64,000 bases of DNA from Marivirga arenosa (GCF_030503895.2 NZ_CP129970.2:2279001-2343000), one strand, 5' to 3'. Positions 1 to 9,292 are shown, counted from the stretch's first letter. Made by a program: numbers and translations. Notes: generated by a model not told the origin, from the letters alone.

Positions 1-978
1 GCGGTTAAAGCCAGTCATAGAAATGGAATTACAAGTTTCCATGATGCAGGAATTGGTAAAGAAAACATTGCCTTATACAGAAAAATGAAGGAAGAAGGCA
101 AGTTAAATGTTCGCATGTATGCAATGTTAACCGGCTGGGATCCTGAGCTTCTAGAAGAATGGTATGAGAAAGGCATTGAAGTAGATTCTTCCCATTTGCT
201 GACGATTAGGTCTATCAAATTAAATTGTGATGGTGCTTTAGGTTCAAGAGGAGCATGGTTATTAAAAGAATATACAGATCAGCCAGGCCACTTTGGACAT
301 GAAACTTTACCGATGAGTTTTGTTTACACCACTTCACAAAAAGCTTTAGAAAATGGTTTTCAAGTTTGTTCTCATGCGATTGGGGATAGAGCCAATCGTG
401 AAATTTTGGATCGATACGAAAAGGCAATGCAAGAACAGCCTGGAAAAACAGAAGATCATAGGTTTAGAATTGAGCATGCACAGCATTTGCATCCAGATGA
501 TATCCCAAGATTTGCAGAGTTAGGTGTAATTCCTGCTATGCAAGCAGTTCACATGTCATCAGACAGACCTTGGGCGATTGATCGATTAGGTGAAAAAAGA
601 ATAAAAGAAGGAGCTTATATGTGGCAGGCTTTACTAGAATCAGGAGTGCCTATTGTGAATGGTACAGATGTTCCAGTTGAACCGATTGATCCCTTAGCAT
701 CTTTTTATGCAAGTGTTACGCGAAAAACTCTAAAGGGAAAACCAGAAGGAGGATATGAGCCAGAACAAAAAATGACAAGAGAACAGGCTTTAAGATCTTA
801 CACTTTAGATGCTGCATACGGTGCCTTTGAAGAAGATATAAAAGGATCAATAGAAATAGGCAAACTTGCTGATTTCACGGTTTTCGATAAAGATATCATG
901 ACAGTTGAGGAGAATGAAATTTTGAAAACGAATGTAGCTATAACTATTTTCGATGGCAAAGTAGTATATCAAAAATAG
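1..978 (+). CDS. Amidohydrolase family 3 (YtcJ-like), 5'-truncated
   Basis: The reading frame is open from the first base, so the N-terminus lies outside the window; about 325 residues are present. It matches metal-dependent amidohydrolases of the YtcJ/family-3 type. Visible marks are NGITSFHDAG near the window edge, SHAIGDRAN (likely metal-ligand His), IEHAQHLHPDD, and NGTDVPVEP, where the Asp is the usual catalytic or metal-binding residue. The C-terminal part (SIEIGKLADFTVFDKDI) is the small beta-sandwich typical of the family. The substrate cannot be told from sequence; relatives hydrolyse amides, formamides or cyclic amides. No signal peptide can be judged because the start is missing. 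A hairpin terminator follows the stop. Confidence 0.85.
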   Translation, partial: AVKASHRNGITSFHDAGIGKENIALYRKMKEEGKLNVRMYAMLTGWDPELLEEWYEKGIEVDSSHLLTIRSIKLNCDGALGSRGAWLLKEYTDQPGHFGHETLPMSFVYTTSQKALENGFQVCSHAIGDRANREILDRYEKAMQEQPGKTEDHRFRIEHAQHLHPDDIPRFAELGVIPAMQAVHMSSDRPWAIDRLGEKRIKEGAYMWQALLESGVPIVNGTDVPVEPIDPLASFYASVTRKTLKGKPEGGYEPEQKMTREQALRSYTLDAAYGAFEEDIKGSIEIGKLADFTVFDKDIMTVEENEILKTNVAITIFDGKVVYQK

Positions 979-1001
979 AATCAACAATATTTAAAAATAA
1001 G

Positions 1002-1032
1002 AAGGCTCAGTAAATCACTACTGAGCCTTTTT
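1002..1032. terminator. Bidirectional rho-independent terminator
   Basis: An 11-bp perfect stem (AAGGCTCAGTA pairing with TACTGAGCCTT) with a 6-base loop is followed by a T-run on the + strand and preceded by A-rich sequence. It sits between the convergent amidohydrolase (+) and DUF2905 (-) genes and probably serves both. Confidence 0.85.
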
Positions 1033-1034
1033 CA

Positions 1035-1259
1035 TTAGAAGAAATATCTATATAAGCGTATTAAAATTGAAATCACTAAACTGGCGAGTAACATGGTGGT
1101 CAAAGGAAAGTAAAATCTGAAATTTTCCCTTTCAATTCTAATATCTCCAGGTAGGTTTCCTAACCATTGAAGTTTATCATAGAAAAAGTAGATGACAATT
1201 CCGACTAATATGATGAGTCCGCCTATTATTATTAAATATTTACCAAGATTATTATTCAT
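1035..1259 (-). CDS. DUF2905 family small membrane protein
   Basis: A short protein of 74 residues with two hydrophobic segments (LGKYLIIIGGLIILVGIVIY and PLTTMLLASLVISILI). The connecting stretch LQWLGNLPGDIRIE is the diagnostic core of DUF2905. Function is unknown. I chose the ATG at 1259 because it overlaps the TAA stop of the upstream DUF4249 gene in an AATGAATAA arrangement, which suggests translational coupling; an upstream in-frame start at 1283 would lie deep in that gene. It is the last gene of a three-gene minus-strand operon with the TonB receptor. Confidence 0.8.
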   Translation of the reverse strand: MNNNLGKYLIIIGGLIILVGIVIYFFYDKLQWLGNLPGDIRIERENFRFYFPLTTMLLASLVISILIRLYRYFF

Positions 1260-2187
1260 TGAGTTCTTCTGTAAATTCATCAACTTCTATTCTACTTACT
1301 GTAGAAGTAGCCAAAATACCATATCCATTTTCAACATTCGTGTAAATTTGAGATGGCTCGGTAAAGGGGTCGGGATATTGATTATTTTCAATGCTTTTTA
1401 AATACAAATAAAAGGATTTACTAATTTTATGAATTTCAATTACATTTTGAGAAATATAGCTGCGTTCTTCATCACTGTATTCATATTTTCTTAAATCGTT
1501 TGTTCTGAAATTTATGGTGTAATCATTCCCATTAAACAATTCATCTCTTAGAATTTGCATTTGCCCTAAACCTGGTGAATAGATATACTCGATTTGAGTA
1601 TCGGATGAGTTTAGATAGGTAATAAATTCATTGTAGAGCGTGTCGTATGGATTCTCATTACTCCAACTTTTATTGGTGTCTTTTACCAAGAAAAGGTAGA
1701 TGTCTTCTGATGAGCTATTATCTTTCAGGGTTATTTTAATATCTGATAGCGATTGATAATTACTTCCAGCAGGGTTTGAAAACGATTCATATTCAAATTC
1801 ATATTCACTATCATTAAATTTCATTAATGATTTTTCGATTGCTGTAACATCTTCAAAACCATCAACTTTCGCAACGATCTTGTATTCTGTATCGGGTTTA
1901 ATTTTAATGTTTTCATTCTGATAAAAACCTGAACCAAAGTGCTCCAAAAAGCCAATTTCCTCGTTATTTTCAAACAAGATTACTTCTGCATTTTGAATGA
2001 TGTCAGTTCCTCTTTTGTCAAAAATAAAAGTTGATCGATTTACTTCTACAACAGGGTGTTGTTCAGTTTTAAACCAGGCATTTAATACTATTTTGGATTC
2101 ATTTTCATCGATTTTCAAATCCACTTCTTTTTGACATGCTGAGAGCAGAATTAATGAAAATATGATAAACTTTAGATTATTTTTCAT
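1252..2187 (-). CDS. DUF4249 domain-containing lipoprotein
   Basis: A 311-residue outer-membrane lipoprotein candidate: the N-terminus MKNNLKFIIFSLILLSAC is a lipobox signal with Cys18 as the lipidated residue, followed by KEVDLKIDENESKIVLNAWF, the typical opening of DUF4249. In Bacteroidota these proteins are regularly encoded directly after a TonB-dependent receptor, as here, where the two genes overlap by 11 bases. By analogy with SusD-like partners it probably works with that receptor in surface capture of a ligand; the ligand is not known. Confidence 0.85.
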   Translation of the reverse strand: MKNNLKFIIFSLILLSACQKEVDLKIDENESKIVLNAWFKTEQHPVVEVNRSTFIFDKRGTDIIQNAEVILFENNEEIGFLEHFGSGFYQNENIKIKPDTEYKIVAKVDGFEDVTAIEKSLMKFNDSEYEFEYESFSNPAGSNYQSLSDIKITLKDNSSSEDIYLFLVKDTNKSWSNENPYDTLYNEFITYLNSSDTQIEYIYSPGLGQMQILRDELFNGNDYTINFRTNDLRKYEYSDEERSYISQNVIEIHKISKSFYLYLKSIENNQYPDPFTEPSQIYTNVENGYGILATSTVSRIEVDEFTEELNE

Positions 2188-4546
2188 TTGGCCTGAATTT
2201 AAAGTTATAAGTAAAAGAAGGAATTAATTGAAAAAGACTTATTTGGTTAAAAGATGTTTCTCCTATGCTATTGGTAGTAGTGTTTATAAAAAATGGATTT
2301 TGCCTATTGTATAAATTATAAACACTTATAGTCCAGCTTGAACTGCCCCAGTCTTTTTCTTTATGTCGGGTTATACCAAAATCAGCTCTGTGGTATGAGG
2401 GCATTCTGTAAGCATTTCGATTACTATATTGGTATACTTCATTGCTTCCGTAAAAATAACCGTCAGAAAATCTAGGCTGTTCTGATAGTGGTGGGATTTT
2501 TGCAATAGGAAGCGTTATTGAATTTCCAGTGCCATATACCCAAGTTCCACTTATTTCCCATTTTTCACTAAGGCGATAATTAGTTACAATACTGATATCA
2601 TGTCTTCTATCATATTTATAAGGAAATACTCTGCCGAAATTAAGCTCATCAAATTGGCGGTTGTTATAGGATAAGGTATAACCAATCCATCCGTTAAAAT
2701 CTCCTTCTTTTTTTCTAAAAAGGAATTCCGCACCGTAACTCCAGCCATTACCTATAGCTATTTTATCTTCCCAGCTTTCTGTAAGGTTTAGGAAGTTGGA
2801 GCCTTCTTTATATTCAATAAGGTTATTCATATTTTTGTAATACCCCTCAACCGACATATCATATTTCCCATCTGCTAGTAAAGAAGAGATTCCAACAGCA
2901 GTTTGCTGCGAATATTGTGGCTTAATATTTTCTGTAACAGGAACCCATAAATCAGTAGGCAAACCTATACCTGAATTAGTTAACAAGTGTAAAAACTGGG
3001 CCATCTCCGAATAAGATGCTTTAAGAGATAAGTTTTGATTGATTAAGTACCGAGTACTGATTCTGGGTTGGAATGAAGTGTAGAATTCATCATTTACTTT
3101 AAAAGCAGATGCATGAATACCTGCATTTATTTTAAGTTTTGGTAAAGGCTCAAATTCATCCTCTACATAAACAGAAAATTCATTTCCATAAATAGGTTTT
3201 GTATCTGGGATATTAATATCTTCTTGAAAGTCGGCCTCAAAGTTGAAAGCCTCAGGTCGAAAAATATGATAGATATAATTAGTACCAAACTTTAATGAAT
3301 GACCATTATTCAAATAATAATCAAATTCAGTTTTCAGACCGTAATCTGTAATTCCTGAATTATATTCCGCATAAAAGTTCTCTACTGTTTCATCATCTGG
3401 AGTAGCGTATCGGTAATAACTTTCATTGAATAAATCAAAGTCATATTGACTATAGGTTGCGGTTGTATTCAAAAATAACTGATTAGAAAAAAGGTGATTC
3501 CATCTTGCAGCAGTAGTCCAATTACCCCATTGGATTCCTGATTCATCTTTATATTCATTTACAGATATTGCATCCTCAAACTCGTATTCATCTCTGGCGT
3601 AAAACTTATCTTTCCCAGTGTAAGCGCTTAAATATACTCGGTCCTTATCAGAGAACTTATAATTGATTTTACCATTGAAATCATGGAAGAAATAACCTAG
3701 ATCAACATCGTCAGTACTGGCTCTGATAATTGGCCTAGCCAATACATCTATATAAGTTCTTCTGCCGGATAAAATAATAGAAGCTTTATCCTTAATTAAT
3801 GGACCTTCAACTGATAGTCGTGAGGATATTAAGCCAATCCCACCATCAGCTTGCCAGTTTTTCATATTACCATCTTTCATGTTAATGTCGATCACTGAAG
3901 AAAGCCTACCCCCATATCGGGCGGGAAATCCTCCTTTTACGACTTCCACATTACTAATAGCATCAGCATTAAAAACAGAGAAAAACCCGAAGAGGTGAGA
4001 GGCATTATAAACAGGTACTCCGTCTAATAAAATAAGGTTTTGATCTGGTCCACCGCCTCTTACGTAAATTCCACTGCTTCCTTCGGAGCCACTTTGAACT
4101 CCAGGCATCAATTGAATCGTTTTCAAAACATCAACCTCTCCTAATAATGCGGGTATGGCTTTAATATTTTGAGAAGTTATTGTAATGCTACTCATTTTTG
4201 TGAGTTCCAGCTCAGGTCTGGTTCCTTTTACGACTACTTCGGAGAGCTCATCGGATATGGAGAGCTCAAAATTAATAGTAGTATCTCCATCTAATTTTAT
4301 GAATTTTTTGACAGTAGAATATCCAACATAAGATACTTCTAAAGTTGCCGTATCAGCAGATAAATTCAGACTGTAAAAACCATAATTATTGGCGGATGTC
4401 CCTTGTTTGGTAGCGGGTTGCCAAATGTTGGCACCAATAAGGTTTTCACCTGTTTCTGCATCTTTAATATAGCCACTAATTCTATTTTGGGCAAAAGAGT
4501 GATAGCTAATACTAAAGAATAGTATAAGGAGTAAAGAATGTTTCAT
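2177..4546 (-). CDS. TonB-dependent receptor with carboxypeptidase-like regulatory domain
   Basis: A 789-residue outer-membrane receptor. A signal peptide (MKHSLLLILFFSISYHSFAQ) is followed by a CarboxypepD_reg-like domain (about residues 22-100, RISGYIKDAETGENLIGANI). Next comes a plug (about 110-230, with GIYVRGGGPDQNLILLDGVPV and VEVVKGGFPARYGGRLSSV) and a C-terminal beta-barrel ending in an aromatic-rich strand. It would take up a ligand with energy from TonB/ExbBD, which are not in this window. The downstream DUF4249 lipoprotein overlaps it by 11 bases. There is no anti-sigma/ECF pair nearby, so regulation is not evident. A TAnnTTTG promoter lies about 40 bases upstream. Confidence 0.92.
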   Translation of the reverse strand: MKHSLLLILFFSISYHSFAQNRISGYIKDAETGENLIGANIWQPATKQGTSANNYGFYSLNLSADTATLEVSYVGYSTVKKFIKLDGDTTINFELSISDELSEVVVKGTRPELELTKMSSITITSQNIKAIPALLGEVDVLKTIQLMPGVQSGSEGSSGIYVRGGGPDQNLILLDGVPVYNASHLFGFFSVFNADAISNVEVVKGGFPARYGGRLSSVIDINMKDGNMKNWQADGGIGLISSRLSVEGPLIKDKASIILSGRRTYIDVLARPIIRASTDDVDLGYFFHDFNGKINYKFSDKDRVYLSAYTGKDKFYARDEYEFEDAISVNEYKDESGIQWGNWTTAARWNHLFSNQLFLNTTATYSQYDFDLFNESYYRYATPDDETVENFYAEYNSGITDYGLKTEFDYYLNNGHSLKFGTNYIYHIFRPEAFNFEADFQEDINIPDTKPIYGNEFSVYVEDEFEPLPKLKINAGIHASAFKVNDEFYTSFQPRISTRYLINQNLSLKASYSEMAQFLHLLTNSGIGLPTDLWVPVTENIKPQYSQQTAVGISSLLADGKYDMSVEGYYKNMNNLIEYKEGSNFLNLTESWEDKIAIGNGWSYGAEFLFRKKEGDFNGWIGYTLSYNNRQFDELNFGRVFPYKYDRRHDISIVTNYRLSEKWEISGTWVYGTGNSITLPIAKIPPLSEQPRFSDGYFYGSNEVYQYSNRNAYRMPSYHRADFGITRHKEKDWGSSSWTISVYNLYNRQNPFFINTTTNSIGETSFNQISLFQLIPSFTYNFKFRPNEK

Positions 4547-4586
4547 GTAATACCAGTGGTTGATAGTTTGATTTTGTAACTAAATA

Positions 4587-4594
4587 CAAACGTA
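4587..4594 (-). promoter_or_regulatory. Bacteroidota -7 promoter element (TACGTTTG)
   Basis: The minus strand reads TACGTTTG, a full match to the TAnnTTTG element of the Bacteroidota housekeeping sigma factor, 40 bases upstream of the TonB receptor ATG. No clear -33 TTTG was seen at 19-21 bp. Confidence 0.6.
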
Positions 4595-4639
4595 AGTTAA
4601 TTGGTGGTATTATAGAAGATTAAAAGAAATAATATTATT

Positions 4640-4647
4640 TACCTTTG
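4640..4647 (+). promoter_or_regulatory. Bacteroidota -7 promoter element (TACCTTTG)
   Basis: TACCTTTG matches TAnnTTTG and ends 20 bases before the GTG start of the acetyltransferase gene. This supports that unusual start and places the transcript start close to it. It is back to back with the TonB receptor promoter, about 45 bp apart. Confidence 0.6.
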
Positions 4648-4667
4648 ATGCTTCAAATTATAGAGCT

Positions 4668-5285
4668 GTGAAAAAAATAGATTTTAATAATCATCCCAGA
4701 TCAGATCATTTTAATTTTTTCAATTCATTTGATGAGCCATTTTATGGTGTAAATATAAATCTAAAGTGTAGTGAAGCTTATAACTACTGCAAGGAAAATA
4801 AAATATCATTTTATAAATATTATCTCCATAAAATTATAATAGCTGTCAATAGCGTGCCCGAAATGCGTTATAGATTAATTGAGGGTGATGTATATGATGT
4901 TGAAACTGTTCATATTTCTGCTACAGTTTTAAGGTCCGATAAAACCTTTGGTTATTCTCGTATGCTCTATTCAGATTCCTTTGATGAATTTTCAAAAAAT
5001 GTTCAAAGTGAGATTGACAGAATCGAAAATGAAAAAGGCCTTGATTTGATGGGAGGGATGGTAGATGTTATTCATTTCACAGCTGTACCATGGATGAAAT
5101 TCACTTCAATATCACATGCCAGAAATTTTAAGTTTACTGATAGCATGCCGAAAATATCAGTTGGAAAGATATTTAATGATAATGGAGAGACTTTTATGCC
5201 ATTTTCAGTTCATGTAAATCATGCATTTGTGGATGGTTATCATTTAGGTCAGTTCATTCAAAAGTTGGAAAGCTTGATTTATTGA
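4668..5285 (+). CDS. Chloramphenicol acetyltransferase-like (CATA) family protein
   Basis: A 205-residue cytoplasmic acyltransferase of the classical CAT family, close to the usual 210-220 residues. The catalytic signature is present as NHAFVDGYHLG (catalytic His185, structural Asp189); the residue before the catalytic His is Asn rather than the common His. FNSFDEPFYGVNINL and SISHARNF also fit the fold. Known members transfer acetyl from acetyl-CoA to chloramphenicol; chromosomal homologues like this one may act on another hydroxyl substrate. The start is GTG, the first possible one after the promoter element. It ends convergently with the rRNA methyltransferase gene with a 7-base overlap. 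No mobile-element context was seen. Confidence 0.85.
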   Translation: MKKIDFNNHPRSDHFNFFNSFDEPFYGVNINLKCSEAYNYCKENKISFYKYYLHKIIIAVNSVPEMRYRLIEGDVYDVETVHISATVLRSDKTFGYSRMLYSDSFDEFSKNVQSEIDRIENEKGLDLMGGMVDVIHFTAVPWMKFTSISHARNFKFTDSMPKISVGKIFNDNGETFMPFSVHVNHAFVDGYHLGQFIQKLESLIY

Positions 5286-6019
5286 TTTCTAAACACATTA
5301 TCACAAATAATAGCAGTAGCCATAGCAGCATTTAATGATTCTGCTTCCCCTATTCTTGGGATAGTAATGTGATTAGAAATCATTGGAATTAACTCAGGAT
5401 TAATGCCACGTGATTCATTCCCTATAATTAATAATCCGTTTTGCTTAAAGTCTGTTTTGTGCACATTCTCTCCTTTTAATAATGCGCCATAGATTTCCCT
5501 ATCCTTTTGCTTTTTTAAAAATTCAGATAAATTTTCTCTATATAAATTAACTCTGAAAATAGACCCCATAGAAGCGCTTATAACTTTAGGGTTGTAAAAT
5601 TCAGCTGTTGTGGAGGAGCAAATAATATTTTTGATTCCATACCAATCTGCTAACCTGATAATAGTTCCTAAATTTCCTGGGTCTCTGATATCATCTAAAA
5701 CTAAATCAAATCCAGCAGCGTTATATGTTGGCGGAGTTTTTTCATAGACTACTGCTAGCGCATCAGCATTACTTTTAAATGTACTGATGCTGCTAAGTTC
5801 TTTCTCTTTTAAAATTTCGACCTCAATATTATTTGAATTTATTACATTTTGATTTTGAGATAAAAATGAATCCGTAACCAATAAGTTTTTAATTTTGTAG
5901 GAAGAATGGATCAGTTCAAGGGTGTTTTTGGCACCTTCAACTAGAAAAAGCCCTTCTTTCTGTCGGAATTTCTTTAATTGAAGAGATTTGATGAACTTTG
6001 TATTATTCTTAGTAAGCAT
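5279..6019 (-). CDS. TrmH/SpoU-family RNA 2'-O-methyltransferase
   Basis: A 246-residue SAM-dependent ribose methyltransferase of the SPOUT class. The N-terminal part (LQLKKFRQKEGLFLVEGAKN) is the SpoU substrate-binding domain. The three catalytic motifs are visible as DPGNLGTIIRLADWYG (motif 1, conserved Asn and Arg), LLIIGNESRGINPEL (motif 2) and IPRIGEAESLNAAMATAI (motif 3), which together form the knotted SAM site. It resembles the RlmB/TsnR type, which methylate 23S rRNA, but the exact nucleotide is not predictable. It is divergent from the TamA-like gene, the starts being only 19 bases apart, so promoters must lie inside the neighbouring coding regions. Confidence 0.9.
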   Translation of the reverse strand: MLTKNNTKFIKSLQLKKFRQKEGLFLVEGAKNTLELIHSSYKIKNLLVTDSFLSQNQNVINSNNIEVEILKEKELSSISTFKSNADALAVVYEKTPPTYNAAGFDLVLDDIRDPGNLGTIIRLADWYGIKNIICSSTTAEFYNPKVISASMGSIFRVNLYRENLSEFLKKQKDREIYGALLKGENVHKTDFKQNGLLIIGNESRGINPELIPMISNHITIPRIGEAESLNAAMATAIICDNVFRNQ

Positions 6020-6038
6020 TTAATCGATAGCGCTCAAA

Positions 6039-8468
6039 TTGATTATAAAATTAATAAAAACCTTTTTACTGTTAAGTATAGTCTTTTTTAGTTCTTGTGT
6101 GGGTACAAGTTACCTACAAAAAGATGAAAAGCTTCTATACAAGCAAAAAATCAAAGGTAATGAAAATATATCTTCTGATCGCTTAGAAGACCTATATAGA
6201 CAGAAGGCCAACAGACGTATATTACTTCTTCCTTTTTCACCATTTGTTGCAATTTATGAATTAGGAAAAGCGGAGTATGATGCAGAGGAAATTCAAAAAG
6301 AAAAGGAGAATACTCAAGCCAAATTATCGTCAAAAATTGAGCAAGCTAGAAATAATGATAAATTTAATAAAGCTACTCGTTTAGAAAGAAAACTGAACAA
6401 GAAAAATCAAAAATTCAATACAAAACTTGAAGACGGTAATCTTTTTATGCGTTGGGGAGAACCACTTGCAGTATATGATTCATCAAGAATAGAGGATACT
6501 AAAAATCAAATGGAATTATATCTGGAATCAAAAGGGTATTTTGATTCAGAAGTAGATTATACTGTTGATTTTAGAGGGGTTACTAAAAAACATGCAATAG
6601 TTACTTATCATGTAAAAGAGAATTCAGCCTATAGAATAGATACTATATTTTATGATGCAGGGGATGATAAGACGATAATGAGCGTATTGATTGGCTCCAA
6701 AAGAAATAGCCTAATTAAAGTAGGTGATGTTTATGAGCAAAGTAAACTCACATCAGAAAGGGAGCGAATAGAAAATATTATGAAGGATAATGGGTATTAT
6801 ACCTTTTCCAGACAATATGTAGAATATAATGTTTTCAGAAATCCTGATACTACAGCTCTCGGTTTAGAAATTCTTATAAATAAACCACAAGGTTTAAGTA
6901 AGCACAAAAGATACGCTTTAGATAAAGTTAATTTCACTACTGATGTTAATACTCTGATAGGTGGACTTAAAAGAACATCAGAAAAGTTTAATGGAATTGA
7001 CTATTCCTATTATAATTATTCATACCGAAAAAAAGTATTAGACCAAAGAGTATTCATTAGACCAGGAGAATATTATAGTTTAGAAAATACGCTTAATACT
7101 CAGCGACAGCTTGCAAATTTAGATATGTTCCGTTTCGTAAACATAAAATATGATACAGCGGGTGGTGATTTTATTGCTAATATTTTCACAAGTCCATTAG
7201 AGAAATTTCAGCTGAGTAATGAGGTAGGGGTTAATGTAAATGTAACCTTTGGTTTACCCGGGCCTTTTTATAATGTGTCGCTGAAGAATCGAAATCCATT
7301 TGGTGGCGTAGAGATAATGGAATTATCTGGAAGGATTGGATATGAAGCAGTGGCAACTCTATCGGATCAAACTAATGTAACAACAGCTACTGAAGCAAGA
7401 GCTAATTTAGGGTTTACATTTCCTCATTTTCTTTTTCCATTAGGAACAACCGTTAAGTCAAAATTTGCTTTATTAAACCCTAAAACTAAAACAAGTGTCG
7501 GGTTTAATTTTACGCAGAGACCTGAATATGAGAGAAGTAATTTGAATGGGAGTTTTGGTTATTCTTGGCAAAATAAGAAGAGATGGATATATGATCTTAC
7601 TGTAACTGATGTTAACTTTATTGAATCCGCCCTCGATAGTACTTTTCAACAGTTGCTTGAAAGAGAAAGCCGCTTTGGAGGCCAGCTAAGTAGATCTTTC
7701 CTTCCCTCATTTGTTTCTAGTAGTTCAATTACAGTCTCCAAGAATTTTAATAATTATGGTCAGGCGAAAAGTAGAGCGAGCTATCTAAGGTTATTTGCGG
7801 AAACAGGTGGGAATTTACTAAATATTAATGCAATCAATGAAAGCTTAAATCAAGATTCATTACAATATTTTCAATTTTTGAAAGCTTCAATTGATTACAG
7901 AACCTATATTCCTTATGGTAAAGAAAGTACTTTTGCTTATCGTTTTAATGTTGGAGTAGCGAGACCTTATGGACGTTTTTCCGAGGATATTCTTCCTTAT
8001 GAGAAATATTATTTTGCAGGGGGTAGTAATAGTATTCGCGCTTGGGCTCCAAGACGTTTAGGTCCAGGTAGCTTTGTTGAGACCGATGATGAAGGTAATT
8101 TCATCTATAATTTTGAGCAACCGGGAGAAATAATATTGGAAACAAGCTTTGAAGTAAGAAGAAATCTGATCAATTTCTTAGATGGGGCTTTATTCCTAGA
8201 TGCAGGAAATGTTTGGACATTTGCTGATGATGCAGAAAACCCTGGGAGTCAATTCAAGCTTAATGAGTTTTACAAAGAAATTGCGATTGGAACAGGTTTT
8301 GGTTTACGTATTGACTTTTCATTCCTTATTCTCCGATTTGACTTAGGATTTAAATTATACGATCCTGCTAGAGAGCCAGGAGAAAGATGGACTATTTCAG
8401 AATGGAATTTAGGAACAAGGCAGAACTATGGCCCTGCCCTTAATATTGGAATAGGTTATCCATTCTGA
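6039..8468 (+). CDS. BamA/TamA-family outer-membrane lipoprotein (TamL-like)
   Basis: An 809-residue Omp85-superfamily protein. The N-terminus is a lipoprotein signal with lipobox FFSSC (Cys20), unlike proteobacterial TamA, and matches the lipidated TamA homologue (TamL) known from Bacteroidota. POTRA-like repeats occupy about residues 20-400 (for example NQMELYLESKGYFDSEVDYTV, RIENIMKDNGYYTFS, NTQRQLANLDMFRFVNIKYD). A charged helical insert lies around residues 80-125, and a C-terminal D15 barrel runs to the end (YEKYYFAGGSNSIRAWAPRR, FLDAGNVWTF). It probably helps insert outer-membrane proteins. No tamB gene follows. The only usable start is TTG at 6039; the next ATG lies far inside the protein. 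Confidence 0.88.
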   Translation: MIIKLIKTFLLLSIVFFSSCVGTSYLQKDEKLLYKQKIKGNENISSDRLEDLYRQKANRRILLLPFSPFVAIYELGKAEYDAEEIQKEKENTQAKLSSKIEQARNNDKFNKATRLERKLNKKNQKFNTKLEDGNLFMRWGEPLAVYDSSRIEDTKNQMELYLESKGYFDSEVDYTVDFRGVTKKHAIVTYHVKENSAYRIDTIFYDAGDDKTIMSVLIGSKRNSLIKVGDVYEQSKLTSERERIENIMKDNGYYTFSRQYVEYNVFRNPDTTALGLEILINKPQGLSKHKRYALDKVNFTTDVNTLIGGLKRTSEKFNGIDYSYYNYSYRKKVLDQRVFIRPGEYYSLENTLNTQRQLANLDMFRFVNIKYDTAGGDFIANIFTSPLEKFQLSNEVGVNVNVTFGLPGPFYNVSLKNRNPFGGVEIMELSGRIGYEAVATLSDQTNVTTATEARANLGFTFPHFLFPLGTTVKSKFALLNPKTKTSVGFNFTQRPEYERSNLNGSFGYSWQNKKRWIYDLTVTDVNFIESALDSTFQQLLERESRFGGQLSRSFLPSFVSSSSITVSKNFNNYGQAKSRASYLRLFAETGGNLLNINAINESLNQDSLQYFQFLKASIDYRTYIPYGKESTFAYRFNVGVARPYGRFSEDILPYEKYYFAGGSNSIRAWAPRRLGPGSFVETDDEGNFIYNFEQPGEIILETSFEVRRNLINFLDGALFLDAGNVWTFADDAENPGSQFKLNEFYKEIAIGTGFGLRIDFSFLILRFDLGFKLYDPAREPGERWTISEWNLGTRQNYGPALNIGIGYPF

Positions 8469-8734
8469 TTTTTCTTATTGCGAAAGACATTTTTAATATC
8501 TTCTATAGATTCTTCAAAGCTTTTTGATATATCGCGCAATACTTCTTTATTGTCTTCTGTAAATTTATCGAAATCTTTTTCTAAAGATTCTTTATTCCTT
8601 TTCAACTCAGCAAGCCTTTCTTTTAATTCTAGCTTTTCAGAAATATTGCTGCTGCTTACTTCTTGAAGTAATTCATCTATTCTTCTTCCAGCCTTTCTGA
8701 AGAATTCTTCGGCTTTACCACTAGTGTATTCCAT
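8456..8734 (-). CDS. Small charged coiled-coil protein, unknown function
   Basis: A 92-residue, strongly charged, probably fully helical protein (KLELKERLAELKRNKESLEK, KFTEDNKEVLRDISKSFEES) with no signal peptide or membrane segment. I do not recognise a named family. It is convergent with the TamL-like gene, overlapping it by 13 bases. A full TAnnTTTG promoter element lies 24 bases upstream of its ATG, and both the promoter and the coding character support it as a real gene rather than a shadow. Confidence 0.6.
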   Translation of the reverse strand: MEYTSGKAEEFFRKAGRRIDELLQEVSSSNISEKLELKERLAELKRNKESLEKDFDKFTEDNKEVLRDISKSFEESIEDIKNVFRNKKNQNG

Positions 8735-8757
8735 GTCCTATTAAATTATGTAGTAAT

Positions 8758-8765
8758 CAAATTTA
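8758..8765 (-). promoter_or_regulatory. Bacteroidota -7 promoter element (TAAATTTG)
   Basis: On the minus strand TAAATTTG fits TAnnTTTG and lies 24 bases upstream of the ATG of the coiled-coil protein gene. Confidence 0.5.
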
Positions 8766-8809
8766 ATAAAATCAATTATCAATTTCTCTATCAGCATCTG
8801 ATTAATAAC

Positions 8810-9292
8810 TTAATTAGTTTTTCTATTTTCTTGCTGGCTTTTTAAGAAATCATCAGAATGCCTTTTTTTATACCATTGCATAACTCCAAAACTTAAGAAA
8901 AAACCTGATCCAGCCCCCTCTAATATTATGATGAATGAAATGGTAAATGCATTCAGATAATTCCCAAATGGTTCTACATTTTTAATTTCCATTAAAAAAT
9001 CAGGATTCCCCATTAAGTAAATGAAAATAAATGTGGCAAAAGCTATGGATGAAATCGCTGCTGTAAGCATTCCTGTTCCTATTCCTTTAAAATAATTGAA
9101 TTCAGAATTATGCTTTTTAATCGATTTTATAGAGTATAATACACCTGCCCCCATAATAAAGATATTGAGTGCTCTTAATTCTAAATTATGTTCAAGACCA
9201 GTAAGCTTCATTATTATAAACAGAGCAATTAGTCCTAATAAAACACCAATTCCTCCAACAATACCATTGTATTCAATTGAATCTTTTTTCAT
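8810..9292 (-). CDS. DUF4199 domain-containing membrane protein
   Basis: A 160-residue integral membrane protein with four hydrophobic segments (about residues 13-31, 40-57, 71-93 and 110-134). The arrangement and the FNYFKGIGTGMLTAAISS loop match DUF4199, a family largely restricted to Bacteroidota and of unknown function. The C-terminus is polar (WYKKRHSDDFLKSQQENRKTN) and probably cytoplasmic. It is divergent from the small lipoprotein-cmk-ispH operon. Confidence 0.82.
   Translation of the reverse strand: MKKDSIEYNGIVGGIGVLLGLIALFIIMKLTGLEHNLELRALNIFIMGAGVLYSIKSIKKHNSEFNYFKGIGTGMLTAAISSIAFATFIFIYLMGNPDFLMEIKNVEPFGNYLNAFTISFIIILEGAGSGFFLSFGVMQWYKKRHSDDFLKSQQENRKTN

Noticed and set aside
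4648-4671. Seven-codon frame whose TGA overlaps the GTG of the acetyltransferase (possible leader peptide)
   Set aside because: Its ATG lies directly next to the -7 element, so it would be upstream of the transcript start.
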